From positions 1 to 64,000 of the forward strand of contig CALRPU020000003.1 in NCBI GenBank assembly GCA_943370175.1: DNA of 64,000 bases, written 5' to 3'. Shown here piece after piece: positions 45,561 to 54,626 of this stretch. Under the pieces are notes generated by a model that was not told where the DNA came from, did no database searches, and worked only from the letters and a program-made list of their open reading frames with translations. Source of the stretch: Ideonella_A intermedia_A (GTDB lineage: Bacteria; Pseudomonadota; Gammaproteobacteria; Burkholderiales; Burkholderiaceae_C). The translations under genes were made by a program, and so were the position numbers. The stretch's first letter is position 1; every line of letters starts with the position of its first letter.

Positions 45561-46319
45561 TCAATCGGGGCGGGGCAAGCCGTTCACAAATACTTTCAAC
45601 TCGCCGGGCTGAAAGCTCACCCAGGCTTCGTCGGCGGTCAGCGGCTCGGTCACCACCACGGCCACCCGGTCGCCGGGCTGCGTGTGGTTGGCGAAGTCGA
45701 CGCTGAGGTCGTCGTCGCGCAATTGGGCCCGGCCGAAGGGCTCCTGGCGGACCAGGTAACACAGCTTGGTCGACCCGTGCGCCCACAGCGCCTCGCCGTT
45801 GCTCAGCATGAAATTGAAAGTGCCGTGCTTGGCCACCTGGGGCACCAGCTCGCGCAGGGTGGCGGTCAGCTCCTCGATGGGCGGCACGCTGGCGTGGGCC
45901 TTGGCCAGCTCCTGCATCAGCCAGCAGAACGCGCGCTCGCTGTCGGTGTCACCGACCGGTCGGAAGGCGCCGTGCAGCCGTGGCGCATGGTCCTTCAGGT
46001 CGCCGTTGTGGGCGAACACCCAGTAGCGGCCCCACAGCTCGCGCACAAAGGGGTGGGTGTTCTCCAGCGCCACCCGGCCCTGCGTGGCCTTGCGGATGTG
46101 GCTGATGATGCTGCCCGAGCGGATCGGGTAGCGGCGCACCATGTCGGCCACCGGCGAGTCGATGGCGCTGTGCTGGTCGACGAACAGGCGCACCCCGCGC
46201 TGCTCGAAGAAGGCGATGCCAAAGCCGTCGCGGTGTTCTTCGGCCCGGCAGGCGAAGCCGGTGAAACTGAACACAATGTCGGTGGGTCGACTGGCGTTCA
46301 GGCCCAGCAGTTGGCACAT
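45561..46319 (-). CDS. class II glutamine amidotransferase, YafJ-like
   Basis: The 252-residue Ntn-hydrolase begins MCQLLGLNA, so Cys2 becomes the N-terminal nucleophile after Met removal. SHIRKATQG, NTHPFVRELWGRYWVFAHNG and RPVGDTDSERAFCWLM are family landmarks. It has only the glutaminase domain, and its acceptor reaction is unknown; relatives include YafJ and EgtC. ATG 46319 is fixed by the need for Cys2. Confidence 0.9.
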   Translation of the reverse strand: MCQLLGLNASRPTDIVFSFTGFACRAEEHRDGFGIAFFEQRGVRLFVDQHSAIDSPVADMVRRYPIRSGSIISHIRKATQGRVALENTHPFVRELWGRYWVFAHNGDLKDHAPRLHGAFRPVGDTDSERAFCWLMQELAKAHASVPPIEELTATLRELVPQVAKHGTFNFMLSNGEALWAHGSTKLCYLVRQEPFGRAQLRDDDLSVDFANHTQPGDRVAVVVTEPLTADEAWVSFQPGELKVFVNGLPRPD

Positions 46320-46339
46320 GGTCGGCTCCGTGAGGTGGG

Positions 46340-47584
46340 TCAGCGCCGCGAGGTCAGCAACCGCCACCAGCTCGCCGGGCTCATCACATCGCGCGGGGTG
46401 TGGCGCTCATCGAGCACGGCGGCCAGCTTGTCGATGCGCCGCGGGCTGCCCCGGGCGGCCCACACCAGCAGGTCGACCAGCCAGGGGTGGTGGTTGGCGC
46501 GGTTGCCGCGCTCGTAGGCGTGGTAGTGCGGGCGCAGGGCGGCCAGGCCGCGCTCGTAGGTGGCGAGCACCGCGTCGTCGGCCGCCTCGGTCAGCGCGCG
46601 GGCGGCGATCAGGCCGGTTTCGAGCGCCTTGCCAATGCCCTCGCCCGACAGCAGGTAGGTGGTGCCCACGGCCTCGCCAATGGCCAGCAGGCCCGGGCGC
46701 CCGGGCTGGGTGCCCTGCAGCGAGCACCGCACCGGCGCGCCCTTGAAATCGCCCAGCCATTCGCCGCCCTGCATCAGCTCGCGCAGCAGGGGGCTGACAG
46801 CGGTGAAGCGCTCAAAGGACTGGCGCAGGTTGACGTCTTTCATCGTGCTGCGGCCGTCGGTGCCGGCCTGGTGGCTGTCGGTCACGTAGACCCCGACATT
46901 GAAGACGCCGCCCGGCCCGGGAAACACCCAGCCGTAGCCGGACTTCAACGCGGGGTGCCAGACCATCTCCAGGTCGGTCAGGCGCTCACGCATCGAGTCG
47001 TTGCGCAGGTAGGCGCGCATCGACATGCCGCTGGGCCCGCGCCGGTGCGCCAGGCCGGCGGCCTGCAGGGCCTGGGGCTGCGCGCCGGTGGCCAGCAGCA
47101 CCCAGCGGGCCCGCAGCGCGAAGCGGCGTGGGCCGGCGCTGAACTCGGCCCCGACCACGCGGGTCGCCCCATCGGCGGCCTCTTCGACGGGACCGACGAA
47201 CCGCAGCGGCGCCACCATGCGCGCGCCGGCCTGCACCGCGGCCTCGGCCAGCAGGTGATCGAGGCGGCGGCGGGGCAGCACGGCCAAGCGCCCGGGCACC
47301 CCGAGCCGACCGCCGCGCGGCCCAGTGACCGCGGCGTGCGGCACGATGGCGGCCTCCGCCAGCACCCGCTCGAGCACGCCCAGTTGGGCCAGTGCCCGGT
47401 GGGCGTCGGGGATCAGCGCGTCGCCGCACACCTTGTCGCGCGGGAAGGCGTGTTGGTCCACCATCACCACGTCCAGGCCCGCGCGCGCCAACTGGTGGGC
47501 CGCGGCGCTGCCGGCGGGCCCGCAGCCCACCACCAGCACGTCGCAACGGCTGGGCAGCTGGTCAGGGGCGAGGTTCAAGCCCAT
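46340..47584 (-). CDS. FAD-dependent reductase of the geranylgeranyl-reductase family (copy 1)
   Basis: The 414-residue flavoprotein has a dinucleotide-binding Rossmann motif (VLVVGCGPAGSAAAHQLARAG), the family signature FPRDKVCGDALIPDAHRAL, the substrate-wall segment GYGWVFPGPGGVFNVGV and the second FAD motif LLAIGEAVGTTYLLSGEGIG. Family members reduce isoprenoid double bonds or act as halogenase-like oxidoreductases. It lies 37 bases behind a paralogue in the same orientation. ATG 47584 is chosen because family sequence begins soon after it. Confidence 0.85.
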   Translation of the reverse strand: MGLNLAPDQLPSRCDVLVVGCGPAGSAAAHQLARAGLDVVMVDQHAFPRDKVCGDALIPDAHRALAQLGVLERVLAEAAIVPHAAVTGPRGGRLGVPGRLAVLPRRRLDHLLAEAAVQAGARMVAPLRFVGPVEEAADGATRVVGAEFSAGPRRFALRARWVLLATGAQPQALQAAGLAHRRGPSGMSMRAYLRNDSMRERLTDLEMVWHPALKSGYGWVFPGPGGVFNVGVYVTDSHQAGTDGRSTMKDVNLRQSFERFTAVSPLLRELMQGGEWLGDFKGAPVRCSLQGTQPGRPGLLAIGEAVGTTYLLSGEGIGKALETGLIAARALTEAADDAVLATYERGLAALRPHYHAYERGNRANHHPWLVDLLVWAARGSPRRIDKLAAVLDERHTPRDVMSPASWWRLLTSRR

Positions 47585-47621
47585 GGTCGACGTGCGCAGG
47601 CGATGTCCGGCGGCGAGGCGC

Positions 47622-48989
47622 TCACCGCTCGAACAGCAAGCGCAACACGCCACGCACGCTCAGCACGGTGCGCGGCAGGTGCGTTTCTTCCAGGATGCCG
47701 CTCATGCGCTTCAGGCGCGACGGGCTGCGCCGGGCGCTCCAGATCACGAGGTCGACCAGCCAAGGGCGGCGGTTGACCGCGTTGGCCCGCTCGTAGACGT
47801 CGTAGCGCGGACGCAAGGCCAGCAAGCGCTGCTGGTAGGTGCTGCGCAAAGCGGCATCGGCCCAGGCCTGCCGGCGGCCTTCGATCAGCGTGTCGGCGGC
47901 CAGCATGCCGGTTTCCAGCGCCTTGCCGATGCCCTCGCCCGTGAAGGCATAAGTGCTGCCGGCGGCTTCGCCTGTGACCAGGAGTCCAGGCCGCGAGTAG
48001 TCGGCGCCGGCCAGCGAACAGCGCAGCGGCGCCCCCTTGACCTCGCCACGCCATTCGCCCTGAGCCATCAGCTCGCCCGCCATCGGGTGGATGCGGCCGA
48101 AGGTGCGCAGCATCTCGCGCAGGTTGACCTGCGCCATGGACTTGTCGTCGTCCCCGGCGTCGGCGTGCGCGTGGCTGTGCTCGATGCCCACGCCGATGTT
48201 GAACAGCCCGTTGCCGCACGGAAAGATCCAACCGTAACCCTGGCGCAACTTGGGGTGCCAGACCACGTCCAGCGCCTTGAGCCGGTCGGCCATCGGCGGG
48301 TGGTGGATGTAGCCACGCAGCGCCACGGCCGATGGCGTGCGGCGGCGGCACAGGTCGACCGCCTGCAGGGCCTGCGGCACCGCGCCGCTGGCGATGACCA
48401 CCCAGTCGGCGCGCACTTCGCGCTCGACGCCGCGCGACTTCAGGCGCGCGCCGACCACCGGCGCCGGCCCGCCGTCGGGCGGGGCGTCGCCGAGCAGGGG
48501 CGCCACAAACCGCACGGGCGCGTGCATCGACGCGCCAGCGGCCACCGCGTTGCGGCAGACGATCAGGTCGAGCTGCTTGCGTGGCAGCACCGCCAGCGTG
48601 CCCGGCACGTCGATGCGGCGGCCGCTGGGGCCGATGACGCCGACGTGGCCGGCTCGCCCGGCCAGGGCCAGCACCTCGTCGAGTACACCCAGCTTGCGCA
48701 GCGCATGGTGGGCATCGGGGATGAGGCCGTCACCGCAGACTTTGTCGCGTGGAAAGGCCTGTTGGTCGATCAGGACCACGCGAAGACCGGCGCGGGCCAG
48801 CACCGTGGCCGCGGCGCTGCCGGCGGGGCCTGCGCCCACGATCAGCACATCGCAACGCTCGGGCAGCGCGTCGATCGGCCGGTTCATCGCGGCCAGGGCG
48901 CTTGCGGCCAGCATGGCCGCCTCGGGCGTGGCCACCGGGTCGGGAAGGCGAGGCGCGGTCGCTGCGTTGACAGGGTCGGAAAGGCTCAT
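47622..48989 (-). CDS. FAD-dependent reductase of the geranylgeranyl-reductase family (copy 2)
   Basis: The 455-residue paralogue of the downstream gene shares the same blocks: VLIVGAGPAGSAAATVLARAG, FPRDKVCGDGLIPDAHHAL, GYGWIFPCGNGLFNIGVGIE and LLVTGEAAGSTYAFTGEGIG. It carries an extra N-terminal tail of about 45 residues. The conserved C-terminal pattern RPWLVDLVIWSARRSPSRL is found in both copies. Tandem duplication is evident, but divergence is large, so different substrates are likely. Confidence 0.87.
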   Translation of the reverse strand: MSLSDPVNAATAPRLPDPVATPEAAMLAASALAAMNRPIDALPERCDVLIVGAGPAGSAAATVLARAGLRVVLIDQQAFPRDKVCGDGLIPDAHHALRKLGVLDEVLALAGRAGHVGVIGPSGRRIDVPGTLAVLPRKQLDLIVCRNAVAAGASMHAPVRFVAPLLGDAPPDGGPAPVVGARLKSRGVEREVRADWVVIASGAVPQALQAVDLCRRRTPSAVALRGYIHHPPMADRLKALDVVWHPKLRQGYGWIFPCGNGLFNIGVGIEHSHAHADAGDDDKSMAQVNLREMLRTFGRIHPMAGELMAQGEWRGEVKGAPLRCSLAGADYSRPGLLVTGEAAGSTYAFTGEGIGKALETGMLAADTLIEGRRQAWADAALRSTYQQRLLALRPRYDVYERANAVNRRPWLVDLVIWSARRSPSRLKRMSGILEETHLPRTVLSVRGVLRLLFER

Positions 48990-49098
48990 GGTCTGACCGA
49001 AGCCGGTCGTGCGTGGCAAAAACCCGGAAGCATACCGTCGCCAAGGCGGAATGCCACCACATCGTGCCACCACACGCTGCCGCGGCAACGGCACCCGC

Positions 49099-49878
49099 TC
49101 ACAGGCGCAGCGAGCGCCCCACGTAGAGGATGGGCCCGGTGGGCTTGCCGATGGGCGAGCCGGTTTCGGGTTCCAGCGTGAGCTCGAACAGCTGCTTTTC
49201 CGCCACGCCGGGCAAGCGGTCCAGGGCCACTTCGGTGACCTCACCCGGGCGGATCAGGCCCAACGAGGTCGGCCCCGCCGCGCCGTCGAGCTTGGTCCAG
49301 AACTGCAGGGCCTTGCCCGCCGGCAAGGATTGCCCGGGCTTCACCGGCACCAGGCGCAGTTGACGGCCAGCCGTCACTTCCACAAGCCAGCCGGTCGACC
49401 GGTCGGGCGCCTCCAGCAGGGTCAGGTAGCGCGCCGGGTCGCCGTTGGGCGCGACCGGGCCGCGCACCACGAGCAGGCTCGCCAACACGACGCTGGCGGC
49501 GATGGACACCCCGCTGAGCGCGCGCCAGAAACCCAGGCGCTGCCAGAACGGATCGTTCGCGGCTTCGGTTGGGCGAGCCGCTGGACGAATCGCCGACCCT
49601 GCCGCGGAAGGCACCGCGGTGGTCAGGGCCGGGCGTTCCGCCGCGCCGGGCCCGACCAGGCCCCGCTCGATGGCGGTCCAGGCCTTCGGATCGGGCTCGA
49701 CCGGGCCCACCCGCAGCGCCAGCGTCAACAGCTGGTCCTGCCAGGCGTAGACCTCGGCCTGCAGCGCCGGGTCGGTGGCGAGCCGCGCCTCGAACTGGCG
49801 GCGTTCGTCGCCCACCAGCGTGCCCAGCACGTACTCGCCCGCGCTGGCCTTGGCGTCTTCAGAAAGTGGGAGGGTCAC
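49099..49878 (-). CDS. anti-sigma factor, RskA-like
   Basis: The 259-residue membrane protein has a cytoplasmic anti-sigma helix region (AGEYVLGTLVGDERRQFEARL, residues about 14-40), one membrane segment near residue 130 (VSIAASVVLASLLVV) and a periplasmic RskA domain (LVEVTAGRQLRLVPV, LQFWTKLDGAAGPTSLG). It should hold the adjacent sigma factor inactive until an envelope signal. GTG 49878 is chosen because it overlaps the sigma stop (GTGA). No HxxxCxxC zinc motif is present. Confidence 0.88.
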   Translation of the reverse strand: MTLPLSEDAKASAGEYVLGTLVGDERRQFEARLATDPALQAEVYAWQDQLLTLALRVGPVEPDPKAWTAIERGLVGPGAAERPALTTAVPSAAGSAIRPAARPTEAANDPFWQRLGFWRALSGVSIAASVVLASLLVVRGPVAPNGDPARYLTLLEAPDRSTGWLVEVTAGRQLRLVPVKPGQSLPAGKALQFWTKLDGAAGPTSLGLIRPGEVTEVALDRLPGVAEKQLFELTLEPETGSPIGKPTGPILYVGRSLRL

Positions 49879-50423
49879 GACAGGCACTCCTTCAGCGCCA
49901 GCAATCCGCGGCGTATCCACGACTTGACCGTGCCCACCGGGGTGGCCAAGGTGGTCGCGATCTGCTCGTGCGTGTAGCCCTCAACGAAGGCGTAAATGAT
50001 GCATTGACGGCGCTTGGGCTCGAGCCCTTGCAGGCAGCGTTCCAAGGCCTCGGCGTCGCCGGCGGGGCTGTCGTGGCTGTCGTGCACGGTGGCCGCGTCG
50101 GCCAGGGCTTCGAGGTCGTCGCCGACGGCCAATTCGCGGCCACCACGGCGGGCTTCATCGAGTGCACGGTGACGCACCACCGTGTAGATCCAGCCGCGTG
50201 CCGAACCCAGGCCGCGTTGGTAGGTGCCGGCTTTTTGCCACACCTGCAGGAAAGCGTCCTGCAGCACCTCGGTGGCCAGTTCGCGGTCGCGCAGGATGCG
50301 GTCGGCCACGCCCATCAACCAGCGCGCCTCGCGCTCGTACAGCGCACGCAAGGCCGCCGCGTCGCCGCGGGCGCAAGCCTCCAGCGCGTGCTCGTAGTCG
50401 AAATCGGGGGGGGAGGCACTCAT
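49875..50423 (-). CDS. ECF RNA polymerase sigma factor (RskA-partnered type)
   Basis: The 182-residue protein has sigma region 2 (LMGVADRILRDRELATEVLQ, DAFLQVWQKAGTYQRG, ARGWIYTVVRHRALDEARR) and region 4 (RQCIIYAFVEGYTHEQIATT, VGTVKSWIRRGLLALKE). Directly coupled to its anti-sigma factor (GTGA). Target promoters are unknown. A minus-strand TAGAAT at 50459-50454 could be its own -10. The upstream DUF4394 lipoprotein gene, also on the minus strand, may belong to its regulon. Confidence 0.92.
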   Translation of the reverse strand: MSASPPDFDYEHALEACARGDAAALRALYEREARWLMGVADRILRDRELATEVLQDAFLQVWQKAGTYQRGLGSARGWIYTVVRHRALDEARRGGRELAVGDDLEALADAATVHDSHDSPAGDAEALERCLQGLEPKRRQCIIYAFVEGYTHEQIATTLATPVGTVKSWIRRGLLALKECLS

Positions 50424-50556
50424 CGGGCGGCTCGGGCGGCGTTTGGCCGACCGATTCTAGGGGTCGGCCTGCGACCCGCCGCCCCATGAAAAGCGCCTTC
50501 TTGACCCCGGGGAATGACCATGCATGCAGCACGATCACCCCCCGGGTCATCAGGCC

Positions 50557-50581
50557 ATCGCGATCAGAAACGGATCGCGAT
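50557..50581 (-). terminator. 9-bp hairpin straddling the stop codon of the DUF4394 gene
   Basis: ATCGCGATC (50557-50565) and GATCGCGAT (50573-50581) are perfect inverted arms around a 7-base loop. The stem includes the last codons and the stop (50564-50566) of the minus-strand gene. No T-run follows. A second G+C-rich imperfect dyad (about 50503-50550) lies just beyond. The hairpin may stabilise the mRNA end or slow ribosome-free RNases. Confidence 0.4.
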
Positions 50582-52201
50582 GTCGCGCAGCGTCGGGCCG
50601 TTGGCGCCGCCAATGCGCGACAGGGCCGCGTCACCGGTGTTGCGGTACAGGCTGAGCGCGCCGGTGGTCAGCGACACGGTGTACAGCGAGAACGGGCCGG
50701 TTGCGCCAGTGCGCAGCGCCACCAGCGGCAGGCCGTTGGCACCGCCGGCGATGTCAAACGCCACTTGGGTGTTGATGTCCAGGCCCAGGTTGCCGATGTT
50801 CACCAGCGTGCCGTTGTTCGGCGGGTCCTGGCGGGCCAGGACGTCGCTGTTGCCGTCCAGGTCGAACAGCACCGTGCTGGTCGTGCCGGCAAAGCTGTTC
50901 GTGTAGGCGGCGCCCAGCACGCGCGGCGCGACGCCGGCGCGGTTGATCTCGCCGTCGGTGGTGGTGGCGCCCGTGTCGACGTTGATGCGCAGGCTTTGGC
51001 CCAGGTCGCTGATCACGCGCAGGCGGTCGGCCACCGGGTTGAAGTCAACGCTGAAGCTGTTGCCCACCAGCGCGGTGTACGGCGCGGTGGTGTCGGCCGC
51101 GTCGGCGACCAGCGTCGACTTCAGCGTGGTGGCGCCGGTGTCGACGTTGACGGTGAACAGCTTGCCGGTGTTGGTCAGCGCGTACATCGTGCGGTCGGCC
51201 GGCCGCACGTCGATGCCAATGACGATCTCGCCTTCCGGCATGCCGCTCAGCGCGGTGTTGGCGGTCAGCGTGTTCGGCGCCTTGGGGTCAAAGCTGACAA
51301 TGCGGTTGTTGTCGGTCAGGCCGACCACGGTGGGCGAGGACGGCTGCACCAAGGCCAGGCCGCGCAACGGTTCGGCGGCGTTGATCTCGCCCACGCGGGT
51401 GGCGGCGGCCGTGGTGGCGCCCAGGTTGACCGTGTACAGCGCGGTGGTGCTGCCGGTGGTGATGACGGCGTAACCGGTGTTGTTGCGCGCGTCGATGTCA
51501 AAGCCATTGACGGCCGTGCCGGTCACGCCCAGCGGCACCGGGGTGGCCAGGCCGCCGTTGTTCGGCGGGTCCTGAACGTACAGCAGGCCGGCGGCGGCGT
51601 CGATGTCGTAGAGCACCGTGCCGGTGGCACCGGCAAACGAGTTCGTGTAGGCGCCGGCCGTGACGGCGGCCGTGGTGCCGGCCGGCGGCGTGATGGTGCC
51701 GTCGGTGATGGTGTCGCCGGTGTCGACGTTGATGCGCAGGTTCAGCCCGGTGTTGCTGACCACGCGCAGGCGGTCGGCCACGGGGTTGAAGTCAACCGCG
51801 AACTCGGCGCCGGTCAGGGCGGTGTAGGGGTTGTCGTCGCCGGCGGCCGCCTTCAGGGTGGATTTCAGCGTGGCCACGCCGGTGGCCGGGTTCAAGGTGT
51901 AGATGCGGCCGGCGCTGGAAATGCCGTACAACGCCGCATCGGCGGGACGCGAGTCGATGCCCACCAGCGACTCACCGCTGGCCAGACCGCTGACCGGGAT
52001 CGCCCCGACCAGGGTGCCAGGCGTGGCGCGGTTGAAGGACACCAGCTTGCCGCTGCCGGTCAGCGCAACGGTGTCGCCCACGGCGACCGTGGTGGGGGTG
52101 GCCGGGGTGGTCGGGGTGGAGGCCACCGGGTCGTCACCGCCGCCGCCGCAAGCCGCCAGCATGACCGTCACTGCTGCTGCCAGCATCGTCTTGTTCAACA
52201 T
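50564..52201 (-). CDS. DUF4394 lipoprotein with duplicated domain
   Basis: The 545-residue protein begins with a lipoprotein signal (LAAAVTVMLAACGGGG, Cys about residue 18). It contains two tandem DUF4394 units: VGIDSRPADAALYGIS with FAVDFNPVADRLRVVS, and later IGIDVRPADRTMYALT with FSVDFNPVADRLRVIS. Each is about 240 residues with repeated beta-propeller-like strands and VDTG turns. Function is unknown; it is surface- or periplasm-exposed. A GGAGAA ribosome-binding site precedes ATG 52201. Confidence 0.9.
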   Translation of the reverse strand: MLNKTMLAAAVTVMLAACGGGGDDPVASTPTTPATPTTVAVGDTVALTGSGKLVSFNRATPGTLVGAIPVSGLASGESLVGIDSRPADAALYGISSAGRIYTLNPATGVATLKSTLKAAAGDDNPYTALTGAEFAVDFNPVADRLRVVSNTGLNLRINVDTGDTITDGTITPPAGTTAAVTAGAYTNSFAGATGTVLYDIDAAAGLLYVQDPPNNGGLATPVPLGVTGTAVNGFDIDARNNTGYAVITTGSTTALYTVNLGATTAAATRVGEINAAEPLRGLALVQPSSPTVVGLTDNNRIVSFDPKAPNTLTANTALSGMPEGEIVIGIDVRPADRTMYALTNTGKLFTVNVDTGATTLKSTLVADAADTTAPYTALVGNSFSVDFNPVADRLRVISDLGQSLRINVDTGATTTDGEINRAGVAPRVLGAAYTNSFAGTTSTVLFDLDGNSDVLARQDPPNNGTLVNIGNLGLDINTQVAFDIAGGANGLPLVALRTGATGPFSLYTVSLTTGALSLYRNTGDAALSRIGGANGPTLRDIAIRF

Positions 52202-52314
52202 GCATTTCTCCTGTCGAGACCGTGGAAAGGGGAAGCAGCGGGGCGGCGCCGAAGCGCACACCACCTGCTGCCATGCCCTCACTACGGTCTGCGAGCCGGT
52301 TCAGATGCAGGACC

Positions 52315-52358
52315 GAACAAAAAGACAGAACACGCCGGGCGCCCCGGGGCGCCCGGCG
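52315..52358 (-). terminator. rho-independent terminator of glcB
   Basis: Two bases after the glcB stop there is a perfect 13-bp palindrome without loop bases (CGCCGGGCGCCCC at 52333-52345 and its exact inverse at 52346-52358). Read on the minus strand it is followed within about 10 bases by CTTTTTG. The stem and T-run fit an intrinsic terminator. Confidence 0.75.
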
Positions 52359-52359
52359 C

Positions 52360-54594
52360 TCAGGCGACCGACGGCGTTGGCTGCGGCTGTGCCTTGACGC
52401 TCAGGCGCCAGGCGTGCAGCAGGGGCTCGGTGTAGCCGCTGGGTTGCTCCAGGCCCTTGAAGACCAGATCGCAGGCCGCGCGGTAAGCAAAGGAGGTCTC
52501 GAAATGGCCGGCCATCGGGCGGTACAGCGGGTCGCCGGCGTTCTGCCCGTCGACCACGGCCGCCATGCGCTCGAAGGTGGCGCGCACCTGGGCTTCGCTG
52601 ACCACGCCGTGGCGCAGCCAGTTGGCGATGTGCTGGCTGCTGATGCGCAGCGTGGCGCGGTCTTCCATCAGGCCCACGTTGTGGATGTCGGGCACCTTCG
52701 AGCAACCCACGCCCTGGTCGATCCATCGCACCACGTAGCCGAGGATGCCCTGCGCGTTGTTGTCCAGCTCCTGTTGCAGCTCGGCCGCGCCCCAGGTGGC
52801 CTCGCTGACCACCGGGATCTGCAGGAGCTTGTTCAGGATGTCGTTGCGCTCGGCGTCGGCGTCGGTCTGCTCCAGCGCGCGCTGGACGGCGGCCACGTCG
52901 ACCTGGTGGTAATGCAGCGCGTGCAGCGTGGCGGCGGTGGGCGATGGCACCCAGGCGGTGTTGGCACCCGCCTTGGGATGGGCGATCTTTTGCTCCAGCA
53001 TGGCCGCCATCAGGTCGGGCATGGCCCACATGCCCTTGCCGATCTGCGCGCGGCCGCGCAGGCCACAGCTCAGGCCGACGAGCACGTTGTTGCGCTCGTA
53101 GGCGCCGATCCAGGCGCTGGTCTTCATGTCGCCCTTGCGGAACATCGGGCCGGCCAGCATGGCGGTGTGCATTTCGTCGCCGGTGCGGTCGAGGAAGCCG
53201 GTGTTGATGAAGGCCACGCGGCTGGCGGCGGCCGCGATGCAGGCCTTCAGGTTGACGCTGGTGCGGCGCTCCTCGTCCATGATGCCCAGCTTGACGGTGT
53301 CGGCCGGCAGGCCGATCAGCTGTTCGACGCGGGTGAACAGCTCGGCGGCGAAGGCCACTTCGGCCGGGCCGTGCATCTTCGGCTTCACGATGTAGACCGA
53401 GCCCTGGCGCGAATTGCGGATGCTGGGCTCGCCCAGGCGCTTGAGGTCGTGCAGCGCGATGGTCACGGTGACGACCGCGTCCAGGATGCCCTCCGGAATC
53501 TCCTGGCCATCGCTGCCCCACAGGATGGCCGGGTTGGTCATCAGGTGGCCCACGTTGCGCACGAACATCAGCGAGCGGCCGTGCAGCGTCACCGTGCCGC
53601 CGTTCGGCGCGGTGTAGACGCGGTCCTTGTTCAGCGAACGCGTGAAAGTCTTGCCGCCCTTGGACACTTCCTCGGTCAGCGTGCCGCGCTGGATGCCCAG
53701 CCAGTTGCTGTAGGCCACCACCTTGTCTTCGGCGTCGACCACCGCCACCGAGTCCTCCAAGTCGAGGATGGTCGACAGCGCCGACTCCAGCACCACGTCG
53801 CTGATGCCGGCGGCGTCGGTCTTGCCGATGGCGGTGCTGCGGTCGATCTGGATGTCCAGGTGAATGCCGTGGTGCACCAGCAGCACCGAGCTCGGGCTGG
53901 CGGCGTCGCCCTGGTAGCCCACCCATTGGGCGGGCTCGGCCAGGCCGGTCACGCCGCCCTTGGCCAGCGTCACCTGCAGCGCGCCACCGACCACGGCGTA
54001 GGCCGTGGCATCGCGGTGCGAACCGGTGGCCAGCGGCGCGGCCTGGTCCAGCACCTGGCGGGCATAGGCGATGACCTTGGCGCCGCGCACCGGGTTGTAG
54101 CCGCGGCCCTTGTCGGCGCCGTCGGACTCAGGGATGGCATCGGTGCCGTACAGTGCATCGTACAGGCTGCCCCAGCGGGCGTTGGCAGCATTCAGCGCGT
54201 AGCGGGCGTTCAGGATGGGCACCACCAATTGAGGGCCCGCCTGCAGCGCCAGCTCCGCGTCCACGTTCTGGGTGGTGGCCTTGGCGCCGGCCGGGGACGG
54301 CACCAGGTAGCCGATCTGCGCCAGGAAGGCGCGGTAGGCCGGCATGTCGGTGATCGGGCCGGGGTGGGCCTGGTGCCAGGCGTCCAACTCGCGTTGAAGG
54401 CGGTCGCGCTCGGCCAGCAGTGCGGCGTTCTTCGGTGCCAGGTCGTGAACGATGCGGTCGAAGCCGGCCCAAAACGCCGCCGGGTCGACGCCGGTGCCGG
54501 GCAGCACCTGGTCGTTGATGAACTGGTGCAGCTCGGTGGCCACCTGCAGGCCGTGAACGGTGGTGCGCGGGGTCGGGGTCGGGGTTGCGGTCAT
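52360..54594 (-). CDS. glcB: malate synthase G
   Basis: The 744-residue enzyme condenses glyoxylate and acetyl-CoA to malate in the glyoxylate or glycolate route. It has the length and order of the G isoform: RYALNAANARWGSLYDALYG near the N-terminus, ILDLEDSVAVVDAEDKV, DRVYTAPNGGTVTLHGRSLM, TVTIALHDLKRLGEPSIRNS, INTGFLDRTGDEMHT and EATWGAAELQQELDNNAQGI. Isocitrate lyase is not in the window. It is followed by a strong terminator and preceded by the HAD gene. Confidence 0.96.
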   Translation of the reverse strand: MTATPTPTPRTTVHGLQVATELHQFINDQVLPGTGVDPAAFWAGFDRIVHDLAPKNAALLAERDRLQRELDAWHQAHPGPITDMPAYRAFLAQIGYLVPSPAGAKATTQNVDAELALQAGPQLVVPILNARYALNAANARWGSLYDALYGTDAIPESDGADKGRGYNPVRGAKVIAYARQVLDQAAPLATGSHRDATAYAVVGGALQVTLAKGGVTGLAEPAQWVGYQGDAASPSSVLLVHHGIHLDIQIDRSTAIGKTDAAGISDVVLESALSTILDLEDSVAVVDAEDKVVAYSNWLGIQRGTLTEEVSKGGKTFTRSLNKDRVYTAPNGGTVTLHGRSLMFVRNVGHLMTNPAILWGSDGQEIPEGILDAVVTVTIALHDLKRLGEPSIRNSRQGSVYIVKPKMHGPAEVAFAAELFTRVEQLIGLPADTVKLGIMDEERRTSVNLKACIAAAASRVAFINTGFLDRTGDEMHTAMLAGPMFRKGDMKTSAWIGAYERNNVLVGLSCGLRGRAQIGKGMWAMPDLMAAMLEQKIAHPKAGANTAWVPSPTAATLHALHYHQVDVAAVQRALEQTDADAERNDILNKLLQIPVVSEATWGAAELQQELDNNAQGILGYVVRWIDQGVGCSKVPDIHNVGLMEDRATLRISSQHIANWLRHGVVSEAQVRATFERMAAVVDGQNAGDPLYRPMAGHFETSFAYRAACDLVFKGLEQPSGYTEPLLHAWRLSVKAQPQPTPSVA

Positions 54595-54626
54595 GGTCGG
54601 ACGAAGTGGTGGACAGGTCGGAAAAA

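Noticed and set aside
52280..52304. possible ECF promoter of the DUF4394 gene (minus-strand CTGAACCG and CCGTAGTG)
   Set aside because: The GAAC and CGTA elements are only about 12 bases apart, too short for a normal ECF promoter.
50162..52435. 757-codon plus-strand frame opposite the DUF4394 gene
   Set aside because: The periodic glycine/valine pattern is the mirror of the repeated DUF4394 sequence, not a real protein.
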